Part shown: piece by piece, positions 62,850-64,000 of the stretch
Numbering within the stretch: position 1 is the stretch's first letter
Layout: every line of letters starts with the position of its first letter
NCBI RefSeq assembly: GCF_025907915.1
Contig: NZ_JAPAAF010000008.1
Location: forward strand, 62,001-126,000
DNA: 64,000 nucleotides
DNA from: Gaoshiqia sediminis
Lineage (GTDB): Bacteria > Bacteroidota > Bacteroidia > Bacteroidales > Prolixibacteraceae
Direction of reading: 5' to 3'
Program-made: the position numbers and the translations under genes
The notes under the pieces: model-generated
The model's input: only the letters and a program-made list of their open reading frames with translations
Database searches by the model: none
Told to the model about the DNA's origin: nothing

Positions 62850-64000
62850 CCTTCAAGCTTATTGCCAGTGCGGTCATTTCTTCAAAAACCTGCCTCCAAC
62901 CGGCCCAGTCTCCCTGATCGCTCAGGCTTTCGTTGTGCCAGATACTGACGAACGTGCCGCCAAACTTTTTCACTTCGAGCATCAGTTTTCGGATTTCATC
63001 CAATGCCAGCCCCGGCGAAAGTTTCAGGTAATCTTTCAGGGTAACATCCATTCCCTGAAAAGGAGTAACACGAAGCGATGTTTTCTCCTCAAATTTAAGA
63101 TCATAAAAATAAAACGGACTGGCAATGCCTGCACGGAAACCCAGACATTCGGCATAGCCCATCGTGTAATCTGTTTTAATGCCAGCCTTTAGCAACCGCC
63201 GGTAGGTTTTGGGCAGTTCCAGTCTCAGAAAATGCTGGCGGCTGGCATCTACCATTTCTCCGGTAATATCTTTCAACAGGTTAATTTCGCGGCGCAACTC
63301 CGATTTGATCATGGATGAACGGTACGAAGGATGAATGCCAACCGGAAATGTGGCAGCCAATTCGCGGATCAGCTGCCGATAATTTTCGTTTCGGGGCGAC
63401 ACATTCCGGTCGTAACGCCCCGGACGGCCCAGCAAAAAGAAAAAGCGCAGGTGATCAGCCTTTTGTTGATAGACCCGGCGAATATAATTATACGTATCAT
63501 ACGGGTCATCTTCTTTTCCGGCCAATACCCGGAAACGATCCCGGTTCGCCTGGTAGTTTCCGTTCAGCGCAGCCTTCAGTGTTGCACCGGCCATGCGTGG
63601 CCAGCTTTTGTTCTTATAGGCCCAGGCATTATCCACATCTATCGTAGTTAAAAAATTGAATGCCGCCTGCTGATACCTGAAGTCGGGATAATGAGATTGA
63701 ATTTTCCGGGCCAGCAACAAGGCCCATTCATTCACCACCGGACGCTGAAGCAGCTTGTTGCGGTGGAGCACACTGTGGTGTGGCGGGTAACGCCGGTGTT
63801 TGCCAAACTGCCGCTCCAGGTATTCTTCGTAACGGCTAACCAGAAAGAAGCCGGCAGCAAACGGATCAAAGGGCAAAAACGAATCGCCGGAACTTTTTAA
63901 AAAGCACAGTTCATCGTTACAGGAAATGGCTGTCAAATCCTGGTAGCACAATTCCTTCTGAAACAAGAGTGCATGAGGGCGCAAATTCAACTGACAAAAA
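62836..64000 (-). CDS. Polysaccharide deacetylase-like protein, 5' end outside the window
   Basis: At least 388 residues; the frame is still open at base 64000 (FCQLNLRPHALLFQKELCYQ), so the N-terminus is missing. Bacteroidota proteins of this layout have an N-terminal DUF7033-like domain and a C-terminal deacetylase domain. Visible: LTTIDVDNAWAYKNKS (motif 1-like), FPVGIHPSYRSS (motif 2-like), RQHFLRLELP, and TFVSIWHNESLSDQGDWAGW near the end. First gene in the window of a coupled four-gene operon; the stop overlaps the next start by 14 bp. Confidence 0.82.
   Translation of the reverse strand, partial: FCQLNLRPHALLFQKELCYQDLTAISCNDELCFLKSSGDSFLPFDPFAAGFFLVSRYEEYLERQFGKHRRYPPHHSVLHRNKLLQRPVVNEWALLLARKIQSHYPDFRYQQAAFNFLTTIDVDNAWAYKNKSWPRMAGATLKAALNGNYQANRDRFRVLAGKEDDPYDTYNYIRRVYQQKADHLRFFFLLGRPGRYDRNVSPRNENYRQLIRELAATFPVGIHPSYRSSMIKSELRREINLLKDITGEMVDASRQHFLRLELPKTYRRLLKAGIKTDYTMGYAECLGFRAGIASPFYFYDLKFEEKTSLRVTPFQGMDVTLKDYLKLSPGLALDEIRKLMLEVKKFGGTFVSIWHNESLSDQGDWAGWRQVFEEMTALAISLKDGSE

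Overview
The window is chromosomal DNA of a member of the Bacteroidota, most likely an environmental anaerobe or facultative anaerobe near Bacteroidales/Marinilabiliales. The evidence is a 2,507-residue SprA translocon protein next to ruvA, LytTR/LytS two-component proteins, a DUF3098 gene after ftsX, a full menaquinone pathway, a B12-type (class II) ribonucleotide reductase, few Shine-Dalgarno sites, and promoters of the Bacteroidota form TTG-N20-TAnnTTTG. No rRNA, tRNA, transposase, prophage or CRISPR array was seen.

Layout. 1-7.8 kb: end of a Mur ligase gene, an exported M19 dipeptidase, a minus-strand histidine kinase / TlpA-like thioredoxin / LytTR regulator block, a remnant of a second M19 gene, and a DUF4395 membrane protein. 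7.8-11.6 kb: exported S37 peptidase and a Tat-exported clan GH-D glycosidase. 11.7-20.2 kb: menaquinone cluster in the order thioesterase, menF, menD, menB, (AAA ATPase), menA, menC, menE, with most junctions overlapping. 20.2-25.7 kb: a large membrane-anchored DUF3352-like/beta-propeller protein, a U32 peptidase and two CxxCH haem-binding proteins. 26-35.2 kb: sprA, ruvA, pdxA, then a nitroreductase. 35.9-40.6 kb: wbpB/A/D/E for a diacetamido-uronic acid nucleotide sugar, interrupted by a GxxExxY gene set in palindromic repeats. 41.1-50.2 kb: surface-polysaccharide genes (two glycosyltransferases, FrhB-like protein, pyruvyl transferase, flippase, YfhO protein). 50.2-58.2 kb: housekeeping genes ftsX, DUF3098, truB, queA, rnhA, waaA and nrdJ. 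58.2-64 kb: two small exported or membrane proteins, upp, and a tightly coupled minus-strand operon of two polysaccharide deacetylases and two GNAT/FemAB-like proteins running off the right edge.

How the genes work together. The men genes take chorismate to demethylmenaquinone. The wbp genes make a UDP-diacetamido sugar acid that the neighbouring glycosyltransferases, pyruvyl transferase and flippase could build into and export as a surface glycan. SprA would carry type IX secretion cargo through the outer membrane.

The most unusual content is repeat-driven. A palindromic element is inserted in frame inside menE, with a second copy just upstream. menE lacks an ATG near its expected start and begins inside a short tandem repeat. 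A PD-(D/E)XK-like GxxExxY gene lies among four palindromic arms or hairpins in the wbp operon. An ATPase with three exact 15-bp-period repeats in its promoter splits the men operon. A 38-bp identical copy of the dipeptidase 3' end marks the far side of the signalling block. A decayed LytTR domain lies next to upp.
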